Shown in pieces: positions 41,501 through 53,540 of a DNA stretch of 64,000 bases. Source of the DNA: Solen grandis (Eukaryota; Mollusca; Bivalvia; Adapedonta; Solenidae); contig CM037778.1 of assembly GCA_021229015.1 (NCBI GenBank), positions 13,793,294-13,857,293 on the forward strand, written 5' to 3'. The position numbers were made by a program, and so were the translations under genes. Positions within the stretch are counted from its first letter, which is position 1; the number at the start of each line of letters is the position of its first letter. The notes beneath the pieces are model-generated. The model worked only from the letters and a program-made list of their open reading frames with translations, had not been told where the DNA came from and did not search any database.

Positions 41501-44500
41501 TAGCATTATTTGGAGATGACAAAGAGGTGATCATATGAGCGAAATAAGAGTTAATTCTGACCACTGGGTCAAGAGAAGGTTTTTTCCATCAATAATATCC
41601 TGAGTTCTGCATGGATCGAGTTTTTATTTTAATGCAACATTTTGGATGTGGCTGGTTACCTGCTCGAGTATCTGCTGCAGATGTATGAATGCCTCCAGTG
41701 GTTCCATCTTCATTCGAGAACCAGCCTGTCAATCTTGTTCAGAACAAGGACAGGTTTGATGTTTTCCAACCAGGCTTGGCGTAAAACCGCATGAGTCTGA
41801 AAGAAAAATCAATTTTACAAGTTTTTTTTTTTTTTTCGCTGATAATGTGTTCATTTTTTTTTTAATTGTAATTTAGTGCTGTCTACACAGCGAGGAATTT
41901 CCGAAGCATCATTTATCGATTTTCATGCCATAAAACACAAGGCTACGAGGTACGTGTAGGTATTCAAGTTCGTGTAAATATAAAAAATGAAGGAAAGGAA
42001 AGTAAAACCATAGGCATTTTGCGTACGTTCCGGGTCACGTAGAGAAGACTATATTCTGATATATTTTACGTTTTTTCAGCGTTCTGTACGTGATTCACGT
42101 ACATTTGTGCGTGAATGGGAACACTGACATCGTCTCCAGATGGTGAACATTTCTGCTGAGAAATTTCAAAATCCATCAAGAAATGTCAGAGTTATGGAAC
42201 GGAAATGAAATCTGGATGGACGGAAAGGTCAGATGGACGGACAGTTCAATTACTATATGCCTACCTTAGGGGGCATAATAAAAGAAATTGAGATGATTCC
42301 ATCAGAATGTGGAAAATGAGACAACTGATTACTGACAGTAAATCTTTGACTTATTTCTATGGTTACCTGAGGACACACCCCCTCCACCACATCCACAATG
42401 ACGATGGCCCCATCACACAGTCGGACAGCTGTTGACACCTCGCTAGAGAAGTCCACATGGCCTGGGGAGTCGATCAGATTCACCAAAAACTCCTCCTGGC
42501 TCTCTACAACATAAGTATCCTAATCAACCCTTCACCCTTAAAATCATGAATATTCATGTACACATTTATAAGTAACCTAATGAATATTGATTAACTGAGC
42601 TTTAAATGGTTTAATGAAACAAGAAATTTTGATTCTTCTTTAATGTGCAGAAAGAATAGAATCTTGCTTGAGCAAACAGAACAGACCCTGATCAGACAGC
42701 CCCTTTCAGGCATCTGCTCTGTTTTCTGTTTGCCAGGGCATAAACAAGAAAGTCAGTAGAACTGACAGATGCTCCCCGAAGAACGTCATTGTTACAAATA
42801 AGACCTTGGTCAATGGGTGGGAGGATGTAGGAACTGGGTCAAGCCGAAGATATGCGCATCTCCTCTTTGTAATAAAGCTTCACATAAAGTTTTGTTGAAA
42901 TCAAGCTATTAGTTCCTGAGAAATATCCCAGACAAGAATCATACTAGATATACCGTTTGCATAAAAGTCAAAGGGCCATAACTCTGTGAAAAATTGAGGG
43001 ACAAAGTTACCCCCATGACATGCAAATCTTCTCTTGGTAATAAAGCTTCCCATAAAGTTTCGTTGAATTAAGGCTTTTTTTTTCCTGAGAAATAGCCGGT
43101 CAATAATCATGCAACATGAACTATAGGCCCAAAAGTCAAGGGGCCATAACTCTGTGAAAAATTGAGGAACCAGGTCACGCCGAGGATATGCGTATCTACT
43201 CTTGGTAATAAAGCTTCACATAAAGTTTCGTTGAATTCAAGCCATTAGTTCCTGAGAACTAGCCCGGACAGAATCATGCAATATGTACTATAGGCCGAAA
43301 AGTCAAGGGGCCATAACTCTTTGAAAAATTTAGGAACCGGGTCATGCTGACGATATGCGCATCTCTTCTTGGTAATAGAGCTTCCCATTAAGTTTCGTTG
43401 AATTCAAGCCATTAGTTCCTGAGAAATAGCCCGGACAAGAATCATGCAATATGTACTATAGGCTGAAAAGTCAATGGGCCATAACTCTTTGAAAAATTTA
43501 GGAACCGGGTCATGCTGAGGATATGCGCATCTCCTCTTGGTAATAAAGCTTCCCATAAAGTTTCGTTGAATTCAAGCTGTTAGTTCCTGAGAAATAGTCC
43601 GGACAAGGAAAGTGTAAGGACGAACGGACGAAGCGGCGACTATATGCGTCACCTTCGGTGAGCATAAAAACATGTCTATATGAAGTAAAGGATTTATCAC
43701 ATGGGCTATCAAGGAAAGTAACTAAGCAACACAAAAAATTTGCTTTTCGCTCCAGAAAAAAAATTCAAGATAACTATTTGACATTATTCTTTACACAGAA
43801 TAACTCAAATTGAAGGATTGGGGCATCTATATGCCTTATGTGCCAAATAAAAACCAACAATTCCTACTGTTTGCAACAAAAGAAAATGAGTTAAAAAAAA
43901 CAATTTTTCTAATGGGTCCAATGGAAGAGCATTATTTTCCAACTCTTTCTAGGTATGTCTCTTTTCAAAAGTCTGTCATTTTTTCCACTGTAATCTGTCC
44001 CAAGAGGGATAATCCTCTACGAAAATTGAATTAACCTCAATTGCTTTCAGCAAAAACAGATGTCTTCTACTTATATCAATGTGAAATAAAATAGCATCAC
44101 ACTCAGTGTGACCTTGAACTTGGATTTCATGACAAAATCTTAAGCACTTCAAATTGTTTCCCTTAGGCTTACATTATTAAAAACCAAACATGTCAAAAGG
44201 TCAAGGATAACGCAGGGGGCATAAAATATCATCACTCTATCTCTGACCTATCAGTGTGACCTTAACCTTTTTATCACATTCAAACAGAAATGTTTTTTCT
44301 TTACACATAATCCCATTGAGATTGTCATTTGAGCAGTTTGTTACAGAGACTTAGAGTGGACATAATTTTTGCTTGATTTCTTGTATTTTGTTGTATTGGG
44401 GTTTACCGTCGCTGCGATAGTATTTCAATCATAAAGCGACATCCAGCTAATTACAGGTGGAGGAAGACCCCGAGTACACAGAGGTAGCCGGGTAGAACCA

Positions 44501-47500
44501 CCGACCTACCGCAAGCCAGCTGGAAGGCTTCCTCACATGAAAATTCCGAAGTCCCTACTGGGATTCGAACCCACAGCGGTGAGGGGTTGAAAGATTTGTA
44601 GTCCACGACTGTAACCACTCGGCTCATTTGCTTGAATGACGATAGATACACAACTTGAACAAAGTCTTCCTGAAACCTTCGCTTACTCACCATTTTGAAA
44701 ATGTAAGGAGATTGCACTGGACTTCATTGTAATTCCTCGAGTCTGCTCATCCTCACGACTGTCCAGGTAGCGAAGCTTTACAAAAGAACCATGTTCATTA
44801 TTGCCATGTTACATTCAAAGCACATCTTGCTGACTCTACATTCAAAATATAGTTTATTCTTTTTATTATTAACATCTGAAACAATTACACACTTATTTTA
44901 TATAACTTTTCCGTGTTCAGAGCTATTTGCACAGGTAATTTCCTTGTTGTTCATTCAGTTATTTTTTGTTACCTGTGGCTTTTTTATTGGAAAAAAAAGC
45001 TTTTAGTCAAACTTTGGGGAAAATTTTACAAAAAAGTCTTTCAGATTAATAAACAAATTACTTAATTACATGTATAGGTGATATATGTCCTAGAAAATTA
45101 CAAATCAACATTTAAATTATGTTTTTAATATTATCACAGATTTGATTAAACTTCCATGTATTATTACTTATATATTCTATTAGGAAAATATGGTTGTTAT
45201 TTCTAGGAAACACCTGTATAAGCTAGTAAAGTCACACAAAAAAAATCAGTCACTTATTAGCATAAGACTTACTTTGTCATAATAATCATTTCATTTTGTT
45301 TACAATGGATATTTTGACATATTTTGCATTTATTAGCTTCGATAAAAAATTCCAAGACACTTTTTTAAAGGGAAATTGAATACTTCTCAGTGCACTTGCT
45401 TAACCCTTTACCTCATTAATATTCATGAACACATTCATGATGTGATGAATATTAATCTACTGAACTTAAAACAATATATGAAATAATGGATTATTTCCCT
45501 TTCCACACAGACTGTAGAGTCTGAGCTACAATATTGTTTAAGTAAACAAAGGACACCCTGATCACACATCTCATATAGAAGCTGTCTGATCTTGGTCAGT
45601 TCTGATTGTCAACACATCAAAATTAGTCTATATGACGTAAAGTAAAGTGCATACAAGGCGATTAAGTGTCAATCACAGAGTCATCATTTCAAATGTCAAA
45701 TAATGTACCTTAATTATAATTTGACAGGAACACTAAGAACATACAACTGAATGCATCTTCTGTGTTAATGTTTTTTCATCTATGTACAAAGCATAAGGAA
45801 GGAGAGGATCAGGTTTCATGTAATTCAAATCTTAGTACTGGTTATTGTATATCACGGAATCTTAAGTTGCTCATTTACATGACAATATACACAAACAAAA
45901 GCTGTTTACTCATAAAAGAATATTATGGTCTTCTCAGGACATGTACCGTGTCTATTCTAGGATTTGCAATTTATGGGGATTTTCCCCCCAACCATCCCCA
46001 AAATACTTTTATGGTATTGGGGATTACAAGAATTGTCCATAAAGTATTTGCATTCCATCTCAATCAAGTCATGGCTATTCTTTTAACCAAACTGTCTGGA
46101 AAACATACATTTTTGACTTTTGAGTTAACATTGAAATGTGTTACTTTCTATGATCAATTTCTGCCTATTTTTCTCAGGATGGGAAACATATAACTCTTCA
46201 TTTTGCTTTGTCAATAGCGTCATTTAGCATACATATCAAATTATTGGTTTAACATACCTTTCCTGCCATTCTCTGCGATATAATGCCATTGCTGGCCACA
46301 AGAGCATCAGCAAGAGTTGTCTTTCCTGAAAATCAATATGCATAATACTAAATAGGCATTTTAGTAGAAAAAGAGCTTTTTTAGTCATTTTAATCATTCA
46401 AATCCAGTTTCTTGTTAAAACTCATGGCAGGGCTTTTTTCCGAAATTTGGGAAGGGGCCTTAGCCTTCTATTTTGGGAAATTGAAACGCGATTTCGGGGC
46501 GTTTTGGGAAAAAGGTAGACTCAATTCACATTTATACACAGTAATATTCTAACAGTCTTATGAATCTTAAAGAATCAAAACGAATTGATATAACAACTAG
46601 ACATAAAACAGAGCTGTCTTTGGTTCAAATCGCTGCACTATTTAAAATGGTACTAATGTCCATAAACAATCTTCCTCCTTGGTGTCAACACCAAGACTAG
46701 CTGCAAAAATGTTTTGGCATTCACCAGATAGAGCCAAATCTCTTAAGTTGGAGGTAGATTTTTTAACACGTGGCTCCAATATATTTTTATGTTTATATAT
46801 GCTTTAGTTGAAATGTCAAATGCACATTCATTTGGTACATTATATTTAAAAATAAATAGAAATAATAAACATGTACATTATTATTGAAATAAAGACATTA
46901 CAACTTTCTTTCACAATATTTCAATTGAAAATTAGATTAATGAAAAAAAAAATGGTATATAATTATTATATAAAATACTTTAAAAAAATAATATCAATAT
47001 GTTTAAATATTATATGTATAAAAGACTAATAATAAATCAAAAGTGAAATTTAAAAAAAAATAAAAAAACTGAGTATGTTATGTTTCGGGGACGTTTCATT
47101 TTGGCTACGTTTTTGACTTTTTCCTTAGCAATAAGGAATTGGTTATTTATACATCAAGGTAAATAACTGATGTGTTTATGTATTGAAAACTTACTTGGTG
47201 AACCGAACAACTGATCTGAATGTTTTAAAAAGATAAACAAGCAATAAATGTATCTTCGCAAACAGCCGCATTGACTGAGATGATTGCACAACTTCATAAC
47301 AGCTCTCTAAATGAAGGTAAAACAATAGTCGGTAGAAGGTGTGACAAATGATAGTCGTCCAATAAAATCCGAGTATTCCACATTGAGCCTTAGAATGCGT
47401 GTTGATTGGGTCATCGAACAGCAGGTGCTTTACTTTAAGTAGTATGCAGTGTAGAGTGACGTATAATTTTGTGCATTACGGAAACAACTGCATTACTGGG

Positions 47501-48033
47501 TTTTTTTCTCTGTATTAATGAATATTCGCTTATAGGTTTAAGGAGAAAAATAGTTGGAACATATTGGGAATTTTATCATTAGATTTTGGGAATTCTTTTG
47601 GCCAAAATTGGGAAAAATTTTTTTCTCTGTATTAATGAATATTCGCTTATAGGTTTAATTATGATACTTGTTGGGAAGTCACCGAAGATCGGCCTCTAAT
47701 ATGGAAGTAAAAAAAGCCTGCATGTTTTGATGTTACTGATATTGCAAGAAATTAAATTATGATACATGGAAAGCTGGGTAAAGGGTAAATATAACATGCA
47801 ACAATCAGACTGTGGCATACACTTTATGAGTTTGTCCAGAAACAAGGACTTCATCAAAATAAACATGGGAATAAGATTTTTTTTATTTTCATCGATCATC
47901 TGTGAATGAGCTGCTTTAACAATAATTATAATCTAGACTTACCATGGTCAACATGTGCCAGTATGCATATGTTCCTGACACTGGACGGTTTCTTCTGCAA
48001 CTTGGTCAGTTTATCTAATGTTGCAGTCTTCAT
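38423..48033 (-). CDS. EFL1: EFL1, elongation factor-like GTPase (5' part)
   Basis: EFL1 is the cytosolic EF-2-like GTPase that, with SBDS, releases eIF6 from pre-60S ribosomes. Seven minus-strand exons encode the start and most of the G domain: AHVDHGKTTLAD (P-loop), [20 protein letters not shown] (switch I), [20 protein letters not shown] (G3), [10 protein letters not shown] (G4), then [19 protein letters not shown]. The [10 protein letters not shown] and SWGF stretches fit EFL1, not EF-2. Exons 1-5 are phase-matched; exon 5 lacks one base. The model covers roughly the first 260 of about 1100 residues; later exons were not recognised in the window. The gene diverges from the 54 kb gene. Confidence 0.92.
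38525..40369 (-). other. EFL1 intron 6, nothing recognised
   Basis: AT-rich intron without recognised repeats, apart from small A/T runs. Confidence 0.45.
40370..40453 (-). CDS. EFL1: EFL1 exon 6 (donor uncertain)
   Basis: Acceptor ATGTCTTACAG. Encodes [20 protein letters not shown] then DADGTQAR, matching the EFL1 position after ILEQ. Donor GTAGCA at 40369 keeps phase 0. The alternative GTTTGT at 40350 would create a TAG when joined to exon 7. This stretch is poorly conserved in EFL1. Confidence 0.7.
40720..41430 (+). repeat. Modular element with three ~140-bp monomers
   Basis: Monomers carry AACTCTGTAATCCTTGAGAT, ACACCTCTCCACCTGATTAT and AAATTTGAACTGAATCGGTT, repeated near 40980, 41120 and 41270. 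The end is GACAGACCGACAGACCGAC then ATATACTCCCTCTAAAAC and GCGGGGATATAAA. Same layout as the others with a GACAGACC tract instead of GGACGG. In EFL1 intron 5. Confidence 0.6.
41660..41796 (-). CDS. EFL1: EFL1 exon 5, one-base deletion
   Basis: Acceptor TTTCTTTCAG, donor GTAACC. Encodes [20 protein letters not shown] then KIDRLVLE (NKID is G4) and, after the shift, [18 protein letters not shown]. 137 bases where 138 are needed: one T is missing on the plus strand near 41713 (CATTCGAG where CATTTCGAG is expected). Coding is otherwise well conserved, so a consensus error is likely. Confidence 0.9.
42140..42282 (+). repeat. 3' end of a modular element
   Basis: GATGGACGGAAAGGTCAGAT then GGACGGACAG, and a hairpin-like TATATGCCTACCTTAGGGGG CATAATA end. 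Preceded by a single monomer-like stretch. Confidence 0.4.
42367..42503 (-). CDS. EFL1: EFL1 exon 4
   Basis: Acceptor TTATGTTGTAG, donor GTAACC. Encodes [40 protein letters not shown] and [14 protein letters not shown] is the G3 motif. Phase 1 to 0. Confidence 0.93.
42880..43672 (+). repeat. Modular element with ~175-bp monomers
   Basis: About four monomers with GGGGCCATAACTCTGTGAAA, GGATATGCGCATCTCCTCTT, TAAAGCTTCCCATAAAGTTT and TTAGTTCCTGAGAAATAGCC. The end is AAGGACGAACGGACGAAGCG then CACCTTCGGTG hairpin. In EFL1 intron 3. Confidence 0.7.
43673..44399. other. EFL1 intron 3, nothing recognised
   Basis: AT-rich intronic sequence; no feature recognised. Confidence 0.4.
44400..44632 (-). repeat. 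tRNA-derived SINE, family 2 (minus)
   Basis: On the minus strand: B box GTGGGTTCGAATCCCAG, TTTCATGTGAGGAAGCC, GGTCGGTGGTTCTACCCGG, GTCTTCCTCCACCTGTAATT and the tail GACGGTAAACCCC. It ends 59 bases before the EFL1 exon 3 donor. Confidence 0.75.
44691..44775 (-). CDS. EFL1: EFL1 exon 3
   Basis: Acceptor CTTTTGTAAAG, donor GTGAGT. Encodes [20 protein letters not shown] then AISLHFQN; the RGIT threonine is switch I. Phase 0 to 1. Confidence 0.92.
44776..46257 (-). other. EFL1 intron 2, nothing recognised
   Basis: AT-rich intron. The open frame at 45762-46193 on the plus strand lacks splice or domain support. GAACACATTCATGATGTGAT near 45424 is a small palindrome. Confidence 0.4.
46258..46325 (-). 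CDS. EFL1: EFL1 exon 2
   Basis: Acceptor TTGATTTTCAG, donor GTATGT. Encodes [20 protein letters not shown] then AGK, completing the P-loop. Phase 1 to 0. Confidence 0.92.
46430..47730. mobile_element. Possible hAT-like element in EFL1 intron 1
   Basis: The left end CAGGGCTTTTTTCCGAAATT and the right end GGAAGTAAAAAAAGCCTG look like imperfect inverted termini in hAT style. GGGAAAAAG / TTTGGGAA motifs occur at both sides. No transposase was seen and no convincing 8-bp target duplication. A TTTTTTTCTCTGTATTAATG segment is directly repeated at 47502 and 47619. Confidence 0.3.
47943..48033 (-). CDS. EFL1: EFL1 exon 1
   Basis: ATG at 48033. Encodes [18 protein letters not shown] then [12 protein letters not shown] and the first base of Gly; donor GTAAGT. 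The P-loop is split by the intron (HVDHG|KTT). Upstream CTGTCGTTAG could be an acceptor, so a 5' UTR exon further out is possible. Confidence 0.9.
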
Positions 48034-48042
48034 CTTGTGATC

Positions 48043-49700
48043 TAACGACAGAATAAACAAGTAATCTCATTTTAGTGACAGACAATATTCAACATGTTGA
48101 ATGTGGATAGTTCACGAAGAAAGAAAGGAAGGAGTAATGAAATGAAGAGCATAAATTTGGAAATTGATTAATGAATCTCTAAATTTTTCAGAGCATCTGG
48201 ACATTCTGTGATATGTTATTTAAATGGTTATTGTTATTCGGCAGCATTAAAACAGTCTAATATTAATTGTACTTACATGCATCTCAGAAACTTAATCAAT
48301 GTGGTTTTGATATCTTTAACAGCAATAAAATATTGCGGCAAATATACACACGTTTTCACGGCGATTGTGAAATATAAGTTAACTTCGACCCGTTTTCATT
48401 CATTTGTAACATGCATACTCGGGAACCAATGAGAGATGTGCTTGGTTGTTACTTATGGTAGGAGAATGAAGTTCTATCAATTCTATAAACTCAACCGGTG
48501 TACAAGAGAGACAACTGTGGAAAGGTTCGTTTGATTTGTTTTCAAGTATTTATTCCCCTTAGACTTGACTATATTTTTAGTTGTGTGTGACGTTTCGTTT
48601 CATTTAAAACCAATAACCTCTCAATTTTGTATGAATTATCGAACGCTTGAACAAAATTCTACAGCACATGTATGCTGAGATTCAGTTAAAGTGTTTAAAA
48701 CTCAATTATGAGTAAAAATAAATATCTAAGGGACACAATAATTATGTGTGGTAAAAAGGCAGAGAATTAATTTCTCTATGATGTTGCGTAACTGTCACTT
48801 TACCATGCGGAGGAATATCATTTCTTTTGAAGCAAATTAAGGTGACTCGTATATGATGCATATAGAAAGCTTACGTTCCGATACAAATCTGTGTAACCAT
48901 AGACATATTCACCATATGCTGCATATGTCTGTGGTGTAACTTACTAATAATCACATCAAGCTAACGACGTCAGATACCGCCAGGGATTATATTATACACT
49001 ATATAATGGCCGATACCTGTATATCCGAAGTTTCTGAGGAGCGAGCCACTGATATAGAGACTGTGTCGTCGCTCGATTATATAAGATACTGAGAGTTCAA
49101 ATCAAAGTAAATTTAATAAATGGGTGTCAAATAAAATTGACAAAAAACAACAACACCATAAAACAAAAACCACAAAAAAAAACTTTCGCTTTGTGTTAGC
49201 AAGGTCATTACAAGAAATTAAAGTTAAGCGCACAATTTGTTTCAACGGACTGTTATAATTAGCACATCGCCACTGTTACTCTCCATATTTCTAAAGCCTA
49301 TAGTTTATAAGATTAATATCAAATATGCATATCTAAACCATGAGGAAACTAAAACAACAAACGTTCATATTTTTAATATAAGTTTGGTATCTGGCAAAAA
49401 CTAAATTACCCTGCATATCTGCAGCTGGTCAAGTCCTCTTCTGTTCGTTCAGTTTTATGAATTATGTTTCTGTTTAATATCCTACTCCTTTTTCTTGTTC
49501 TTTATATCAACGTATTTCCTTTTGGACTGGTGGTTTGGTTGGTTTGTGTGGGCTGTACATCACTAGGATTTTAGTGGCCTGGGTCTGGGATGGTTCTCTT
49601 TTATTACTCCAAAGTCATAGGTATTACAAGTTATATAGTTTATAGAGCTGATGTCAGACTCAGACCATTGAATTCGTTTGTTTTCTCTCTCTGTCACATT
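48043..49700. other. Spacer upstream of EFL1
   Basis: Should contain the EFL1 promoter. AACCAATGAG at 48424 is a possible CCAAT motif, but no TATA box or clear initiator could be placed. No other gene was recognised. Confidence 0.35.
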
Positions 49701-49820
49701 AATATGTTTCTTGGCGGAGTAGTATAGGGAATAGCATAAAAACCGGTAAGCGCACCCGTACTAACACACTTTGACCAAACAGTGGGTAGTCCCACAGGGT
49801 ACACATACTAGAGTATTGTA

Positions 49821-50125
49821 GGAGGTCCTGGGGAGAGTACAACATCTGCAACAAGACGAACTTCAATTTGGAGAAACATGGATACATACCCATACGAACT
49901 TCCATTTGGAGAAACACGGATACTACCAATACCCATACGAACTTCCATTTGGAGAAACATGGATACATACCCCATACGAACTTCCGTTTGGAGAAACAAG
50001 GATACTACCAATATCCATACGAACTTCCATTTGGAGAAACACGGAAACATACCCCATACGAACTTCCATTTGGAGAAACACGGATACACCAATATCCATA
50101 CGAACTTCCATTTGACCAAAGAGTA
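49821..50125. repeat. ~82-bp higher-order tandem repeat, open in three frames
   Basis: CGAACTTCCATTTGGAGAAA recurs seven times at alternating spacings of 38-39 and 42-43 bases (CTTCC at 49861, 49899, 49942, 49981, 50024, 50063 and 50105). The real unit is thus a dimer of about 82 bases. All three plus-strand frames stay open and give PYELPFGET, IRTSIWRNT and TNFHLEKHGY type repeats. The first copy follows a fragment (GGAGAGTACAACATCTGCAA) related to the module at 50146. Confidence 0.75.
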
Positions 50126-50145
50126 GATATGCCAGGTACAACTCT

Positions 50146-50400
50146 ATCGCGAGAAGCCTACGCCGAAAGACGGTCCGGTAGGTTGTCTATACGGGAGGCC
50201 AAGGAGAAGTACCACATCTCCCAAAGAAGATACTATCGAATTTGTGGCAAGTCCGACAGAGTTGTAGAAGCACCCCCATCGCAAGAAGCCTACGACGAAA
50301 TACGGTCCGGCAGATGTCCGTACGGAAGGCAAAGGAGAAGTACAACATATCTCGAAATGTATACTATAGAATTCGAGACAACGAGTACGAACAAGAAGAT
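50146..50400 (+). other. Two copies of a helix-turn-helix-like module
   Basis: Copy 1 reads SREAYAERRSGRLSIREAKE then KYHISQRRYYRI. Copy 2, about 130 bases on, reads SVRKAKEKYNISRNVYYRIR after a frame change. The pattern (basic start, S-[IV]-R-x-A-x-x-K-Y-x-I-S, YYRI) recalls Psq-type helix-turn-helix DNA-binding modules. A partial third copy is at 49821-49850. No complete gene model; it may be remains of a transposon-linked DNA-binding protein. Cut off at about 50425 by an AT run and a retrotransposon. Confidence 0.45.
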
Positions 50401-50424
50401 ACTGCAAAGGAGGAAGGTATCCGA

Positions 50425-51490
50425 GAAGAAGAAATATATATATATATCTTTATTTCCGCCATAATATTGACGAGTACAAAACATAAATTACATACATATG
50501 ACATAAATCAGCAATTTACATAATGTTTCACAAACATACATGACATTACAGATCGATGACAACACACAATTTGAAAAATAAAAAAAAATAAATAAGGTTT
50601 CATTTCGATTTATATCTATACCTCTGTCTATATGAAATATAGAGATACTCGATAAGTCATATATGATTTATGTTAAGACAAAATGATTATTTTATTATTA
50701 TTATTTACCCACAACAGTGTCTCCATCGAAACGAAATATGGAGAGACCGAAAAGGTCAAATTAAGGGAAAGAATACAATAGTATATAGTAATATAGAGTA
50801 TCTGAAATGTACTTAAATCATGAATAAATGTTAATCAGGACAACCTAGAAAAAGATTATAAACTAACTTGATCAATTTTATACGCACCATCATTATGACA
50901 ATCACAGATATATATTCACTTAAATTACATACTACATATATATGCAATAATAAAGTGAAATCAAGCTAAACGAATATAATGAACATGTTTGAAAAACAAT
51001 TTCTTAAGATAATCATAATTATAGTGTTGCGGAAGCTCATCTTCAACTAATGGATGATAAACACCCAAAAGTGTGCAACAAAATTCAGAACGACTTAAAT
51101 TCTTAATTGTTGACCAAAATCTTTGGCCAAACGTATTGGTGATCAATAACTGAAATTCTATTCTATACTTGTCACATTTGTTGCAATCAAGAAGAAAGTG
51201 TTCTGTTATGCTACAAGTAAGAGCCTCGTTACATTTATAACATTGTTTAATGAAATAGGCAAGATATGCCACAAACTGGACGACAAGGGTTTTTGGGAAT
51301 CGTTCTGCAAAATGCCAAAGTGAGCAATATTGGAAATGCTTTTGAACCTTTCTGAAATATCTAAAACTTTCTACAGAAGTTCTAGCATTCCAAGCCAGTA
51401 TAAATTTGTTTTTTATTGCGTTTCTTATCATCATTTTCCAAGTGTATTTAGAGGGGAATGTACCGTCAAATATGTAACAATCCAATACTG
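50425..51490 (-). mobile_element. 3' end of a non-LTR retrotransposon
   Basis: The minus-strand reading frame at 50961-51485 is about 174 codons. It ends with a Cys/His cluster (CYKC, then TEHFLLDC) of the zinc-binding type found after reverse transcriptase in non-LTR elements, then WSTIKNLSRSEFCCTLLG. About 500 bases of 3' UTR follow, with an AATAAAG signal near 50450 and a (TA)n run at 50433-50447 as the likely 3' tail. 5' parts are degraded. Confidence 0.7.
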
Positions 51491-52984
51491 CACTGAGATT
51501 AATTTACGAGTTATCAATATGTCGGGGAAAAAACCCAATAAACATTACTAAAGAAAATGAACTTATCATACAAAAACAGAGACTTTACAACCATCATTTC
51601 AATCTACAAAATTGTCCTAGAAAAATTTAATTTTTTATTTTCTATTTCTTTTCAATGGCAAACAATCAATTAAACAAAACACAATCTTCATTGTTCTAGT
51701 TTTTAAACCCTGTATATTTTAAGACACATTCTATGTCCCGCTTAGTGAAGCAGCTTAATTGAGTAATTTTTGGCCAACACTCACACCATAGAGATTTTGG
51801 GTAAAACAACAGTTTGAAAATCTTTCTAAAATTTAAATGGTTGAAAACCATCTAATTAACCCATAACACTAGCTGAAAAATGTTGAACGTATTTTATTAC
51901 AACATGGGAAATATTCACATCTGGGTCCGAAAACTGATTAAAATAAATACCAAGATGTTTAAAAACAATCAGTTACTTTTAAACAAATCCGAACCTAAAA
52001 TACCCCTATTGTGGTTTTTTTTGCGACTTTATTTCCATTAAAAACATTAAGCACATTTCGGGTTGTACGGAACCTCCATTGACAAGAGTATTTAAAAAAA
52101 AAGATCAACATAACGTGGGGAGATTTGTTTAAGACAGCAGCACATGTCGTCACTACCGTTGACGCACCAAAATTTATCCCCTATCTTAGACCAAGACCCG
52201 TATCCTCCAACAATGTATTGGGTCATTTATAAACAAATAGAAAAAAGGAGAGCAGATCCCCCCCTGCGGTTCCTTGTAAATAGGGGATCCAGCCCGAAAA
52301 AAACCTTTAAAATATACAAACTTTTCTATTGCTATGCAAAGCGATAACTTTGAACAAAAAAATGTAAGGAATCCAATTTATACAATTTGAAAAACGCCAT
52401 CATGCCAAAACCCGGGTCAAATGCTTGTTTTGCATCCAAGAAACAACATAAATTTCCTCTCATTTTCATAACAATAGAGAGGGATTCCCTTTAAGCAAAT
52501 GATTCAAAACAATTTTACTTTTTTTTTGAAAACCACCCTGAACGGATGTAAACGCATAGGAATTTTTAACTTTATTTGTTCAAAAAATATAGACTATAAA
52601 TTTTTAAAATACAAGTAAAAGGGGAAAATGGCACATAACTTTTTGGGTCTCTTTTTTTTTACCACCACCTTTATAAAAGTAACAATGACACCTTTATTTA
52701 AATAATGGCACATAAACAATTTATCATCATGTTGAATAACAGAAAAGGGTAATCCATACGTAACACCCCATGAATTATATGTTCATTATACACTTTTCTA
52801 TCCCCACATTTTATTCAATTCAGTTTACCTTTAAAAACTTAATATAACTTGTTGAAAAATGGGAAAACGCAGGGGAAAGTTACAGTTTTAATATGGTTTA
52901 TTTTCTTTTAACTTTTCGTAAAAATTATTTTCAAACATGGATACACCGTACAGAGTACAGATAGCAAATATTTTCCCCACCATT
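51491..52984 (-). pseudogene. Degraded reverse transcriptase remnant
   Basis: On the minus strand near 52205-52265 the translation reads GGICSPFFYLFINDPI, which matches the conserved reverse-transcriptase stretch GxxLSPxLFxxFIND. Frames around it are broken by stops and indels, many in homopolymers, so the region may also hold sequencing error. It probably belongs to the 50.4-51.5 kb element and stops at the gap. Confidence 0.5.
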
Positions 52985-53084
52985 NNNNNNNNNNNNNNNN
53001 NNNNNNNNNNNNNNNNNNNNNNNNNNNNNNNNNNNNNNNNNNNNNNNNNNNNNNNNNNNNNNNNNNNNNNNNNNNNNNNNNNNN
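52985..53084. other. Assembly gap (100 N)
   Basis: 100 N placeholder inside or next to the degraded retrotransposon. Confidence 0.99.
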
Positions 53085-53540
53085 CTTATTCGAAATCAGT
53101 TGTAATATATGTTTTGTAAGTTTTGAAAAATTATTAAATTGTCACAAAAATACACAAAAATATCATTTCTATTTACTATTTGATACAGTTTCTGCTTATT
53201 TATTATAAAACAACAATAACAATAATTGTACGACACTTATCACGGTTTCTTAATACTGTATATATAGAGAGAGTTAGAGACCCTGCATTTATGAATAGAG
53301 ATCATTATACGATAGATATCCCCTGTTTTAAAAATGTGCAAAATGTTTTCTGACGTCACCATTACGTGGAAGATCTATTCCTATATATCGATGTAGGCCT
53401 AACGCATAACTTTTATAAGGCCTTAATTTGTCTTGATACAATGCCTATGTTTAGTATTCTTTAACTATTAAATTTGTATTTGATAAAATAACATACGTTT
53501 TGTATAAATATGTTGATTTACCAGAGGGAAATAATACAAT

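Noticed and set aside
45762..46193. 143-codon open frame in EFL1 intron 2
   Set aside because: No domain, no splice or promoter support, composition like the surrounding intron.
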